DNA from: an uncultured Clostridia bacterium
GTDB taxonomy: Bacteria; Bacillota; Clostridia; Christensenellales; UBA1242
NCBI GenBank assembly: GCA_947625955.1
Contig: CANQQH010000076.1
Coordinates: 1 to 5,387 of the forward strand
Reading direction: 5' to 3'
DNA: 5,387 nucleotides
Shown here: piece after piece, positions 1 to 5,387 of the stretch
How the letters are laid out: each line of letters opens with the position of its first letter
Numbering within the stretch: position 1 is the stretch's first letter
Program-made: the position numbers and the translations under genes
Notes under the pieces: model-generated
What the model was told of the DNA's origin: nothing
What the model saw: the letters and a program-made list of their open reading frames with translations, nothing else
The model's database searches: none

Positions 1-557
1 TCAACCTCGCAGATGATTTCGTCCATCGGCCTTGAAACTTCCCTGCCCCTAACATACGGAACAATGCAATATGTGCAGAAGTTGTTGCAGCCATACATGA
101 TGTTGACCCACGCATTAATGCCGCTTGTTCTTTTCTTTGGCATGTTGTCGCGGTCTGAGATGTTCTCGGTTTCTTTGATTTCAATAACCTTTTTGTGCGT
201 TTTCTGGCGCGCAAGAACATAGTCTTTGAAAAGCGAGATGTTGTGCGTTCCAAAGATTATGTCAATGAAAGGAAATTTTTTGAGAAGCAAATCTGCATAG
301 CCGTTTTGCTGCGACATACATCCGCAAACGGCAATCAGCAGGTTTTTGTTTTTTTGTTTGAGTTTTTTTGTTTCGCCAATATGAGCGAAAATTTTCTGCT
401 CAGCGCTTTCACGAATCGCGCAGGTGTTAAAAAGTATGAGGTCGGCATCATCTTCGCTTTCAGCCAAAGTATAGCCGAGACTTTCCAAAATTCCCGACAG
501 TTTTTCGCTCTCGTGAACATTCATCTGGCAACCATAAGTTTTGATTAGATATTTCAT
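1..557 (-). CDS. miaB: tRNA-2-methylthio-N6-dimethylallyladenosine synthase MiaB (N-terminal part)
   Basis: MiaB is a cytoplasmic radical-SAM methylthiotransferase that converts i6A37 to ms2i6A37 in tRNAs reading UNN codons. The window shows the first 185 codons; the rest lies beyond the left edge. The UPF0004 domain carries its three cluster cysteines at C10 (YGCQMNVHESEKL), C46 (NTCAIRE) and C80 (VCGCM). The radical-SAM CxxxCxxC motif is C157/C161/C164 within YGCNNFCTYCIVPYVRGRE, which separates MiaB from the related RimO and MtaB families. The cysteine positions are nearly those of the E. coli enzyme, so there is no long N-terminal extension such as some Bacillus homologues have. The ATG at 557 is preceded by AAGGGA (565-570) at a good ribosome-binding distance and begins exactly where family homology begins. 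The gene diverges from the penicillin-binding protein gene. The C-terminal SAM barrel and TRAM domain cannot be seen. The family call is very secure. Confidence 0.96.
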   Translation of the reverse strand, partial: MKYLIKTYGCQMNVHESEKLSGILESLGYTLAESEDDADLILFNTCAIRESAEQKIFAHIGETKKLKQKNKNLLIAVCGCMSQQNGYADLLLKKFPFIDIIFGTHNISLFKDYVLARQKTHKKVIEIKETENISDRDNMPKKRTSGINAWVNIMYGCNNFCTYCIVPYVRGREVSRPMDEIICEV

Positions 558-586
558 TTGTTTGTCCCTTTTAAGATATATATTAT
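558..586 (+). promoter_or_regulatory. Weak candidate promoter for the penicillin-binding protein gene
   Basis: TTGTTT (558-563) and TATTAT (581-586) are separated by 17 bp. Transcription would start near 593 and give a leader of about 75 nt. The -35 is poor, and the -10 lies over the miaB -10 on the other strand, so the two promoters would compete. An alternative -10 is CATACT (653-658), which would start transcription almost at the ATG, but it has no recognisable -35. Neither is convincing, because the region is so AT-rich that TATA-like strings are expected by chance. Confidence 0.2.
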
Positions 587-611
587 ATCACAAATATTTT
601 ATTTTTTTCAA
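582..611 (-). promoter_or_regulatory. Sigma-A-type promoter for miaB with extended -10
   Basis: Read on the minus strand, TTGAAA (606-611) is followed after 18 bp by TATAAT (582-587). The -10 is preceded by TGA (588-590), giving an extended -10 of form TGnTATAAT. The predicted start near 575 leaves a leader of about 18 nt containing the AAGGGA ribosome binding site. The -10 is a perfect consensus and the -35 matches at the four most conserved positions. The role is inferred from sequence alone. Confidence 0.6.
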
Positions 612-622
612 CACAATTCGGC

Positions 623-639
623 ATTAAAAGTATTTTAAT
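623..639. repeat. 17 bp AT-rich palindrome in the miaB/pbp intergenic region
   Basis: ATTAAAA-GTA-TTTTAAT is a perfect 7-3-7 inverted repeat lying 29 bp before the penicillin-binding protein start. A second, shorter palindrome (6-3-6, GATATA-TAT-TATATC) lies at 575-589 across the miaB -10 box. Either could be a regulator site for this divergent pair. In DNA this AT-rich, arms of this length can also arise by chance, so function is only a possibility. Confidence 0.3.
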
Positions 640-667
640 CGCAAAAAAAGTTCATACTAAACATGTA

Positions 668-2905
668 ATGAAAAACAAAAAAAGAAAAATTTTTTTGAAG
701 ATAATTCTGCTTGTTTTGTCTGTTTTTCTCATCGGCATAATGTCGCTTGGTGTGTATTTTTTTGCCGTCACGAAAGATGCGCATTTGAGCACTCAGGCGC
801 TTGAAAAAATCTCTGGTTCGAAAAATATCACCCTGCTATATAGCGACGGAAGCGAAATTGACACCAGCGGCTATTTTTCATCCATGGGCAGAGTTGACAT
901 TCATAGTCTCAAAGCCCACACGATAAACGCCTTTATCGCCACTGAGGACAAACGATTCTATTCTCACCATGGGGTTGACTATGTTCGCATGGCTGGGGCG
1001 CTACTGAGAAACATAAAAAACATGGGCTTTCGGGAAGGTGCTTCAACGATTTCTCAGCAGCTAATAAAAAACACTCACCTTTCGAGTGAGAAAACACTCA
1101 CAAGAAAGCTCAAAGAAATCAAACTTGCAACTGAGCTTGAAAAACACTATTCAAAAGAGAAGATCCTTGAAATGTATTTGTCAACTATTTATTTTGGTAA
1201 TGGATGCTATGGACTTGAAAAGGCATCTCATTTTTACTTTGATAAACCTGCAAGCGACCTCACCCTCGGCGAGAGTGCACTATTGGTTGCAACAATAAAC
1301 GCTCCAACAATTTATGACATTTTTGCAAAAAACGAGCAGGCAGAAAAGCGCAAAGTTTTGGTTCTAAAAAGTATGCTTTCTCTTGGCTATATCACCGAAG
1401 AGGAATTTCAAAAAAACGCAAATTTGCGTGAAAAAGTTGTAAAAACCGCTTCAAAACAGCCAAATCAACATATAAAATTGATTTTGAGCGAACTTGACCG
1501 ACTCGCAAATATTAGCAAAAATAACCAAAGCGATGGTTTCAAAGTTCAAACAAGTTTGAGTGAAAAAGCGCAAGAAATTGTGAGCGCAACGATTGATAAT
1601 TTTTCGCAAAATGAAGAGCTAAAAAATCTTTCACTTTCAATTTTGGTGCTTGATAACAATTCAAAATCTATTATTGCTCTCATGTCAAACTCTTCCTTTA
1701 ATATGCTCTCAACTCCTCGCCAACCAGCTTCAACAATAAAGCCGCTGCTTGTCTATGCGCCTGCACTTGAATATGGGCTTTTATACCCTGAGAGCATCAT
1801 CGTTGACGAACCCATTAACATTGGTGGCTATGCTCCGCAGAACGCCAGCAAGACTTTCTCGGGTGCTGTCAGCGTTCGAGACGCGGTCAAGAGGTCTCTT
1901 AATATTCCAGCCGTGAAAACACTTTCAAATTTTGGAATCAAAAAGGCAAAAAGTTTTGCGTCAAAGCTCGGCATTGAGTTTAGCGAAAATGACCAAAATC
2001 TTGCCCTCGCCCTTGGTGGTATGACGAATGGAGTGAGCCTCAAAACTCTTGCTGACGCATACAGCACTTTTGCAACGAATGGAATCTTTCAAGAGTCGAG
2101 TATTATAAGTAGTGTTAAAAACAAGAGCGGCAAAAATATTTATAGTTTTTCGCCTCAAAAAAATGTTGCAATGAGTGATGCGACCGCCTTTTTGATGACT
2201 GACATCTTGCGTTCGTGCGCAAAAGAAGGAACGGCAAAGCGCCTCAATTCTCTGCCCTTTGACATCGCCGCAAAAACTGGTACGGTTGGAATGAAAAACT
2301 CAAAGAGCAACACAGACGCCTATTGCATTGCCTACACAAGCGAGCACACGGTCATTGCGCATATTTGTTCGCTCAATGAAACTGAAATGCCGCCAAGTGT
2401 TAATGGAAGCAACTACCCAACTGAAATGGTGAAAGCGGTTTTGAAGGGCTTGTATCAAGATAGTGCGCCGAAGAATTTTGTTTTGCCTTGCAGCGTTGCT
2501 ATTAGAGATATTGACACTCGTGCGCTTGAAAAAAACTCGGTTGAGCTTGCAAGCCCGCAAACCCCAATAATGTTTAGAAGGCAAGCCCTATTTTCGAGTT
2601 CACACCTGCCCGAAACAACAACCATGAATGAACCCTCGCCCGTGGTGTTGAGCGCTGAAACGAGCGAAAATAAAAAGCCTGTGCTTCATTTTCTTTCAGC
2701 ACAGGACAACACATATAAAATCATGCGAAAAAGTGGCGATGAAACAAGACTTCTTGCTATTCTCAGCGGCAATGGAAAAACACTTGACTATGTTGACGAA
2801 ACCGCCGCGCCGAACGAAATCTATGAATACTATGTTGTTGGATTTTTAGCAGAGTTTCCAAGCAAAGAAAGGCTCAGCAACTCAATAAAACTACTGAGCT
2901 ATTAG
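668..2905 (+). CDS. Class A penicillin-binding protein (bifunctional transglycosylase/transpeptidase, PonA-like)
   Basis: This enzyme polymerises lipid II into glycan strands and cross-links the peptides on the outer face of the membrane. The 745 residues run in order: basic start and single membrane helix (about 8-33); GT51 domain (about 75-245); transpeptidase domain (about 320-590); fibronectin-III-like cap (about 655-745). GT51 motifs are ATEDKRFYSHHG with probable catalytic E93, GASTISQQLIKN (124-135), RKLKE with E150, and KEKILEMYLSTIYFGNG (163-179). Transpeptidase motifs are STIK with nucleophile S355 and K358, SLN (410-412) and KTGT (536-539), so both activities look intact. Small departures from the usual consensus are Ala for Gly before the active serine (RQPASTIKP) and YLS for YLN in GT51. 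The ATG at 668 is the only plausible start, because the helix follows at once, yet no Shine-Dalgarno is visible. The 3' end overlaps the convergent flavodoxin gene by 15 bp. The family is certain; the paralogue is not. Confidence 0.95.
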   Translation: MKNKKRKIFLKIILLVLSVFLIGIMSLGVYFFAVTKDAHLSTQALEKISGSKNITLLYSDGSEIDTSGYFSSMGRVDIHSLKAHTINAFIATEDKRFYSHHGVDYVRMAGALLRNIKNMGFREGASTISQQLIKNTHLSSEKTLTRKLKEIKLATELEKHYSKEKILEMYLSTIYFGNGCYGLEKASHFYFDKPASDLTLGESALLVATINAPTIYDIFAKNEQAEKRKVLVLKSMLSLGYITEEEFQKNANLREKVVKTASKQPNQHIKLILSELDRLANISKNNQSDGFKVQTSLSEKAQEIVSATIDNFSQNEELKNLSLSILVLDNNSKSIIALMSNSSFNMLSTPRQPASTIKPLLVYAPALEYGLLYPESIIVDEPINIGGYAPQNASKTFSGAVSVRDAVKRSLNIPAVKTLSNFGIKKAKSFASKLGIEFSENDQNLALALGGMTNGVSLKTLADAYSTFATNGIFQESSIISSVKNKSGKNIYSFSPQKNVAMSDATAFLMTDILRSCAKEGTAKRLNSLPFDIAAKTGTVGMKNSKSNTDAYCIAYTSEHTVIAHICSLNETEMPPSVNGSNYPTEMVKAVLKGLYQDSAPKNFVLPCSVAIRDIDTRALEKNSVELASPQTPIMFRRQALFSSSHLPETTTMNEPSPVVLSAETSENKKPVLHFLSAQDNTYKIMRKSGDETRLLAILSGNGKTLDYVDETAAPNEIYEYYVVGFLAEFPSKERLSNSIKLLSY
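2872..2899 (-). terminator. Weak candidate terminator hairpin at the convergent 3' ends
   Basis: GCTCAG (2872-2877) pairs with CTGAGC (2894-2899) across a 16 nt loop. On the minus strand, just after the flavodoxin stop codon, the stem is followed by a T-rich but broken tail (CCTTTCTTTGCTT). The hairpin also lies within the last codons of the penicillin-binding protein gene. The stem is short, the loop large and the T-run interrupted, so this is a weak intrinsic terminator at best. No better one is visible for either gene near this junction. Confidence 0.3.
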
Positions 2906-3415
2906 CCCATTTTGTTTGAGCCAAGCAGCAAGTTCTCTGTCGTACTTTTCGGCGTTTGAGCCCTGAACAGCAAGCCCCCTGAAAACATGCGCGTTTGGAA
3001 GAAGAGTTCTTATGTCCGCTTCGCTATGCCCCATATAGCTGCCCTCGTGGGTGCAGAGCGGATAGATGTTGGCACCAGAAAAATCATGCGCTTTCAAGAA
3101 GGTGAACACCGCCCTTGGCATTGTTCCCCACCAACATGGATAGCAAAGGATGAGATTTGAATATTCTTTTGAGCCTTCAAGTTTTGTTTTGAGTTCTGGG
3201 AGCGCGCCGCTCTCTTGCTCTTTTTTGGCAACGTCGCAGCACTCGTTGTAGTTCGTTGGGTAGGTTTTTATGGTTTCAATTTCAAAAATGTCGGCATTAG
3301 TGAGCGCTTTAAGTTTATTTGCAATCTTTTTTGCATTGCCCTCTGCAAGCATTTTATAGCTGCCAGCAAAGTAGTTTTGCCCAGCGTGACTGAAATATGC
3401 AATCAAATTTTTCAT
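2891..3415 (-). CDS. Flavodoxin-like protein (Flavodoxin_4 type)
   Basis: This is a soluble FMN-binding flavodoxin-fold protein, probably an electron carrier or NAD(P)H-dependent FMN oxidoreductase; the redox partner is not shown. At 174 residues it has the usual size. The first strand and phosphate-binding region are MKNLIAYFSHAGQNY (1-15), with the insertion and EGNAKKIA (25-32) typical of this subgroup. ADIFEIETIKTYPTNYNEC (41-59) follows. The conserved flavin loop is YPCWWGTMPRAVFTFL (92-107), and CTHEGS (121-126) is the later conserved loop. The ATG at 3415 is preceded by GAGAAG at 8 nt spacing, and this site overlaps the stop codon of the regulator gene 12 bp upstream. The two genes are therefore almost certainly co-transcribed. 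Its last 15 bp overlap the convergent penicillin-binding protein gene. The family call is strong by motif, while the physiological role is open. Confidence 0.9.
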   Translation of the reverse strand: MKNLIAYFSHAGQNYFAGSYKMLAEGNAKKIANKLKALTNADIFEIETIKTYPTNYNECCDVAKKEQESGALPELKTKLEGSKEYSNLILCYPCWWGTMPRAVFTFLKAHDFSGANIYPLCTHEGSYMGHSEADIRTLLPNAHVFRGLAVQGSNAEKYDRELAAWLKQNGLIAQ

Positions 3416-3427
3416 TTTTTTAACTTC

Positions 3428-3634
3428 TCAAAAATAGAATAGTTCCTCAAATTTGCAATTGAGTGCCATGCAAAGAAGAAACGCAAGTTTCGCCGATGGG
3501 TTGAACTTTTGCTTTTCAATCGCGATTATAGTCTGGCGCGTTGTTCCAACCATTTCGGCAAGTTCTTGTTGCGACAAATGATTAAATTCCCGCAGCGTTT
3601 TCAGGTGGTTTTTCAGTTGTAAATTCTTGTTCAT
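3428..3634 (-). CDS. Small XRE (Cro/CI) family transcriptional regulator
   Basis: This 68-residue DNA-binding protein is almost entirely one HTH_3 domain. The helix-turn-helix core is LSQQELAEMVGTTRQTIIAIE (residues 20-40), followed by the family pattern KFNPSAKLAFLLCMALNC and the ending FEELFYF. It matches the short YozG-like group of dimeric repressors, which lack a separate ligand domain. I chose the ATG at 3634 over the in-frame TTG at 3649. The TTG lies in the spacer immediately before the -10 hexamer of the gene's own promoter, upstream of any predicted transcript start, and would add only MYNFG. The ATG has no Shine-Dalgarno, consistent with a leaderless message. The flavodoxin gene follows after 12 bp, so the regulator probably controls its own operon. 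The inducing signal is unknown. Membrane-protein partners often found beside such regulators are absent here. Confidence 0.88.
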   Translation of the reverse strand: MNKNLQLKNHLKTLREFNHLSQQELAEMVGTTRQTIIAIEKQKFNPSAKLAFLLCMALNCKFEELFYF

Positions 3635-3640
3635 ACCAAA

Positions 3641-3669
3641 ATTATACAATCAATGTAAGTTTCGGTCAA
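3641..3669 (-). promoter_or_regulatory. Strong promoter for the regulator-flavodoxin operon
   Basis: Read on the minus strand, TTGACC (3664-3669) and a perfect TATAAT (3641-3646) are separated by exactly 17 bp. Eleven of twelve consensus bases match. The usual start position, seven bases after the -10, falls on base 3634, the A of the regulator's ATG. The promoter stands 19 bp beyond the terminator of the upstream gene, so this operon is probably an independent transcription unit. Confidence 0.75.
3645..3657. promoter_or_regulatory. Candidate operator palindrome over the regulator promoter
   Basis: TACA-TTGAT-TGTA (minus strand) is an inverted repeat with four-base arms around a five-base centre, and one inner pair of the centre also matches. 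It occupies the spacer and touches the first two bases of the -10 box. Small Cro/CI-type proteins often repress their own promoter from such a position. The site is short and occurs once, so binding by the adjacent regulator is inference. Confidence 0.35.
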
Positions 3670-3688
3670 ACTTTTTTGAGGCACACCC

Positions 3689-3721
3689 AAAATAAAAAGC
3701 CATGGTTTTGTGCCATGGCTT
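3689..3721 (-). terminator. Intrinsic terminator of the leucine-rich repeat gene
   Basis: A perfect 9 bp stem, AAGCCATGG (3697-3705) with CCATGGCTT (3713-3721), closes a 7 nt loop. On the minus strand it is followed by TTTATTTT; with the last stem bases the run reads TTTTTATTTT. It begins 10 nt after the stop codon of the repeat-protein gene. Stem, loop and T-tract all fit a Rho-independent terminator. In the plus direction the tail is less regular, so the main direction is minus. Confidence 0.88.
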
Positions 3722-3731
3722 CATGTTTTTT

Positions 3732-5387
3732 CTAAACGCTTCTTGACCAAATTCCAACATATTGCTTGATGTATGAGAGGTCGGATGCGCCAAGTTTTGC
3801 TGAGTCAACGCCTCTTCCAATGCCGTAGCTGTTGAATGCCATCCAGCCTCTTGTCACCTTGAACTCAACCGATTTGAGGTTGGTGCCAACAAACGCGTTT
3901 TCGCCAATATATGTCACATTCGAGCCGATAACAATCGTTTCAACAATAGCGTCGAAGGCGTCGTCGGCAATTGAAACTGCGTCCTCTCTCATAACTATAT
4001 TCTTTTGAGTCGTGTTAGTTTTGACGAGGCAATTTCCAATATAGAGCGCGCCGCTAGCATCCCAGTTTGATGGCGTGTTATAGTATTTTGAGTCGGTGAA
4101 AGCGTCTTTTCCAACAAACTTGAAGTTGCAGCCCTCAAAGGTTATTGTTGCAAGATTTGTGCAGCCATAGAACGCTTCCTCTCCTATTTCAACAACAGAA
4201 CTTGGGATTTTAACAGAGGTGATATTTTTGTTGTTTTTGAATGTTCCGGCAGGAATCTTTGTTGTTCCTGGTTGAATTTCTATTGCACTGGTTGCGCCAC
4301 TGATTGTGAGGATTGTTGCAAAGTTCATTGGGCTTGCATCGCTGTTTCCAAAGATGATTGAAAGCCACTCGGTGTATGTTCCAGTGAAGACAATCTCGTT
4401 AAGCGCTGTGCAGCCTGTGAAGGCGTTGCGGTCTATTTCGCGAATAGTATTTGGGATTGTGAGCTTAACAAGGCTTGTGCAGTTTTCGAATGCGCGCGCA
4501 CTGATGTTTGTTGTGTCTGTCAAAATTGCGTATTCGCTCGCAACCGACTTGTTTGCCTTTATGAGGTGCCCGCTGATATAGAGCACGTTTTCAATCCAGT
4601 TGTCTTGATTATTGAAGTAGGCAGTCCCAGCGAATGCGTCTTCGCCGATATCGAGAACGCCAGCAGGAATTGTTATGTCGGCTTTGTTGATGCCGAGGTT
4701 TGTGCAGTTCTCGAATGCTGAGTTGCCAATGATTTGCAGCGACTCAGGAAGATGCGCAGTTTTGAGACTTGTGCAGTTTTGGAACGCACAAATACCAATC
4801 TCTCGAAGTTTGATTGTTGGGTCGTCGAGCCCCTCAGTTTCTTCGCTGATTGAAACAGTTGTCAGATTTCTACAATTTTTGAATGCAAGGTCACTAATTT
4901 TTTCGAGGCTTCTTGGCAGAACAACCTCTTTTATTTGCGCGTATTGGAATGCGCGGCGCAGCCCGTCAACACCATTTATGATGCCTTTAACTGGCAATGC
5001 TCCCTCTCCATTTTCAGCGTGAGTTTCAGGGATTATGATTTTCTCAGCCATCCTCACATCGTAGCCGCTTTCAACGATATAGTGATTGTCAACTTTCTTA
5101 TAGATGATTCCATCAAAGCCGCAATCTTCGCAGAAGTTGGTTTTCGTATAGTTGTGCGCTTCGCGAGGAAGCTCAGTTGTGCAGCCCTTGCGGATACACT
5201 TGTGAATGTGTCCTTCACGATTGATGTCCCAGGCAGTTGCTTCCTTTCCAAGTTCGTGCCCAAGCGGCTCAATTTCATTGATAACAATTGCGTTGCAGAA
5301 ATCGCAAGTGCGGGTCACTGAGCCAGCGTTAACGCAGTCAGGATTTTTTGTGATATTGTCTTTGAATGTGTGTTTTTGAATATTTTT
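3732..5387 (-). CDS. BspA-like leucine-rich repeat (LRR_5) protein, 5' end outside the window
   Basis: The window contains 551 C-terminal residues. The frame stays open to the right edge, so a GTG at 5318 is an internal valine, not a start. Visible residues 1-93 form a Cys/His-rich segment with C28/C31 (CDFC), H60/H62, C64/C69, H78 and C86/C89 (CEDC). Residues about 143-510 hold about eleven LRR_5 units of the pattern IGxxAFxNCTxLxxVxIPxSV. Two units carry an inserted YxNxxNW...LYIxxxLxK block, and another carries a TGTYTEWLSIIFGNS block. The tail (about 510-551) begins VTRGW and ends YVGIWSRSV, with no LPXTG, SLH or dockerin motif. Proteins of this type are usually secreted or surface-bound and are linked to adhesion or host contact, but no ligand can be read here. 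A signal peptide would be out of view. An intrinsic terminator follows directly. The repeat family is certain and the function unknown. Confidence 0.92.
   Translation of the reverse strand, partial: KNIQKHTFKDNITKNPDCVNAGSVTRTCDFCNAIVINEIEPLGHELGKEATAWDINREGHIHKCIRKGCTTELPREAHNYTKTNFCEDCGFDGIIYKKVDNHYIVESGYDVRMAEKIIIPETHAENGEGALPVKGIINGVDGLRRAFQYAQIKEVVLPRSLEKISDLAFKNCRNLTTVSISEETEGLDDPTIKLREIGICAFQNCTSLKTAHLPESLQIIGNSAFENCTNLGINKADITIPAGVLDIGEDAFAGTAYFNNQDNWIENVLYISGHLIKANKSVASEYAILTDTTNISARAFENCTSLVKLTIPNTIREIDRNAFTGCTALNEIVFTGTYTEWLSIIFGNSDASPMNFATILTISGATSAIEIQPGTTKIPAGTFKNNKNITSVKIPSSVVEIGEEAFYGCTNLATITFEGCNFKFVGKDAFTDSKYYNTPSNWDASGALYIGNCLVKTNTTQKNIVMREDAVSIADDAFDAIVETIVIGSNVTYIGENAFVGTNLKSVEFKVTRGWMAFNSYGIGRGVDSAKLGASDLSYIKQYVGIWSRSV
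3858..4961 (-). repeat. Tandem LRR_5 repeat array within the surface protein gene
   Basis: The AF (once TF) signature recurs about eleven times, each unit giving roughly 23-50 residues. DNA copies are sometimes close. Three 19-base stretches that encode the AFxNCTS/N region, at 4475-4493, 4700-4718 and 4769-4787, share the frame TTGTGCAGTT..(G/C)GAA(T/C)GC on the plus strand with only a few differences. The units are otherwise well diverged, which points to old duplication with local similarity, not a recent expansion. Confidence 0.8.

Noticed and set aside
13..548. Plus-strand open frames of 69 and 117 codons
   Set aside because: They lie antisense to miaB, whose cysteine motifs and family match are unmistakable, and their translations show no recognisable domain.
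3215..3442. Plus-strand open frame of 75 codons
   Set aside because: It is antisense to the flavodoxin gene and has no family features.
3635..3649. TTG start at 3649 for the XRE regulator
   Set aside because: It lies immediately upstream of the TATAAT of the gene's own strong promoter, before the predicted transcript start, and adds five residues unlike the family N-terminus.
3697..3721. Hairpin at 3697-3721 as an operator or recombination site
   Set aside because: Its position 10 nt after a stop codon, the perfect 9 bp stem and the T-tract that follows make a terminator the simpler reading.
5316..5318. GTG at 5318 as the start of the LRR protein
   Set aside because: The frame is open to the window edge and the upstream residues continue the Cys/His-rich module (HTF...PDCVNAGSVTRTC), so this GTG is internal.
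4306..5321. Three plus-strand open frames of 91-128 codons with a repeated VQFSNA/LQFLNA string
   Set aside because: The string is the antisense reading of the repeated AFxNCT codons of the LRR protein. The frames are shadows of the repeat array.
1..5387. A new multi-gene defence, toxin-antitoxin or mobile system
   Set aside because: All genes have clear families (MiaB, class A PBP, Flavodoxin_4, XRE, LRR_5). The XRE gene is followed by a flavodoxin, not a toxin, and no transposase, integrase, nuclease or array is present.

Overview
This 5.4 kb window appears to come from an anaerobic, gut-type, Gram-positive bacterium of the Firmicutes/Clostridia kind. This is an inference. It rests on the moderately AT-rich DNA, the single-helix class A penicillin-binding protein with clostridial-looking motifs, the short Cro/CI-type regulator, the Flavodoxin_4-type protein and the BspA-like leucine-rich repeat surface protein, a combination common in gut Clostridia. 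No RNA gene, insertion sequence, phage gene or CRISPR array is visible.

Layout. Bases 1-557 (minus strand) hold the N-terminal 185 codons of miaB, the radical-SAM tRNA methylthiotransferase, which runs off the left edge. A 110 bp divergent intergenic region (558-667) follows. It carries a clear extended -10 promoter for miaB and only weak signals for the other side. Bases 668-2905 (plus strand) encode a complete 745-residue bifunctional peptidoglycan synthase: membrane anchor, GT51 glycosyltransferase, transpeptidase and a C-terminal fibronectin-III-like cap. It converges on, and overlaps by 15 bp, a minus-strand two-gene unit. In transcription order this unit is a 68-residue XRE-family regulator (3428-3634) and a 174-residue flavodoxin-like protein (2891-3415), separated by 12 bp. 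Upstream of the regulator lie its promoter (3641-3669) and a strong intrinsic terminator (3689-3721). That terminator ends the last gene, a minus-strand LRR_5 (BspA-like) protein (3732-5387) whose 5' end lies beyond the right edge.

Functional reading. The genes do not form one pathway. They are a tRNA modification gene, a cell-wall synthase, a small regulator-flavodoxin operon and a probable surface-exposed repeat protein. The most distinctive local feature is the regulator promoter: its -35/-10 spacing puts the predicted transcription start on the A of the ATG, so this operon may be transcribed without a 5' leader. An imperfect palindrome overlapping the same -10 box suggests autoregulation. 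I see no convincing evidence for a wholly new multi-gene system. The surface protein's Cys/His-rich N-terminal segment and conserved-looking C-terminal tail are the least understood parts.
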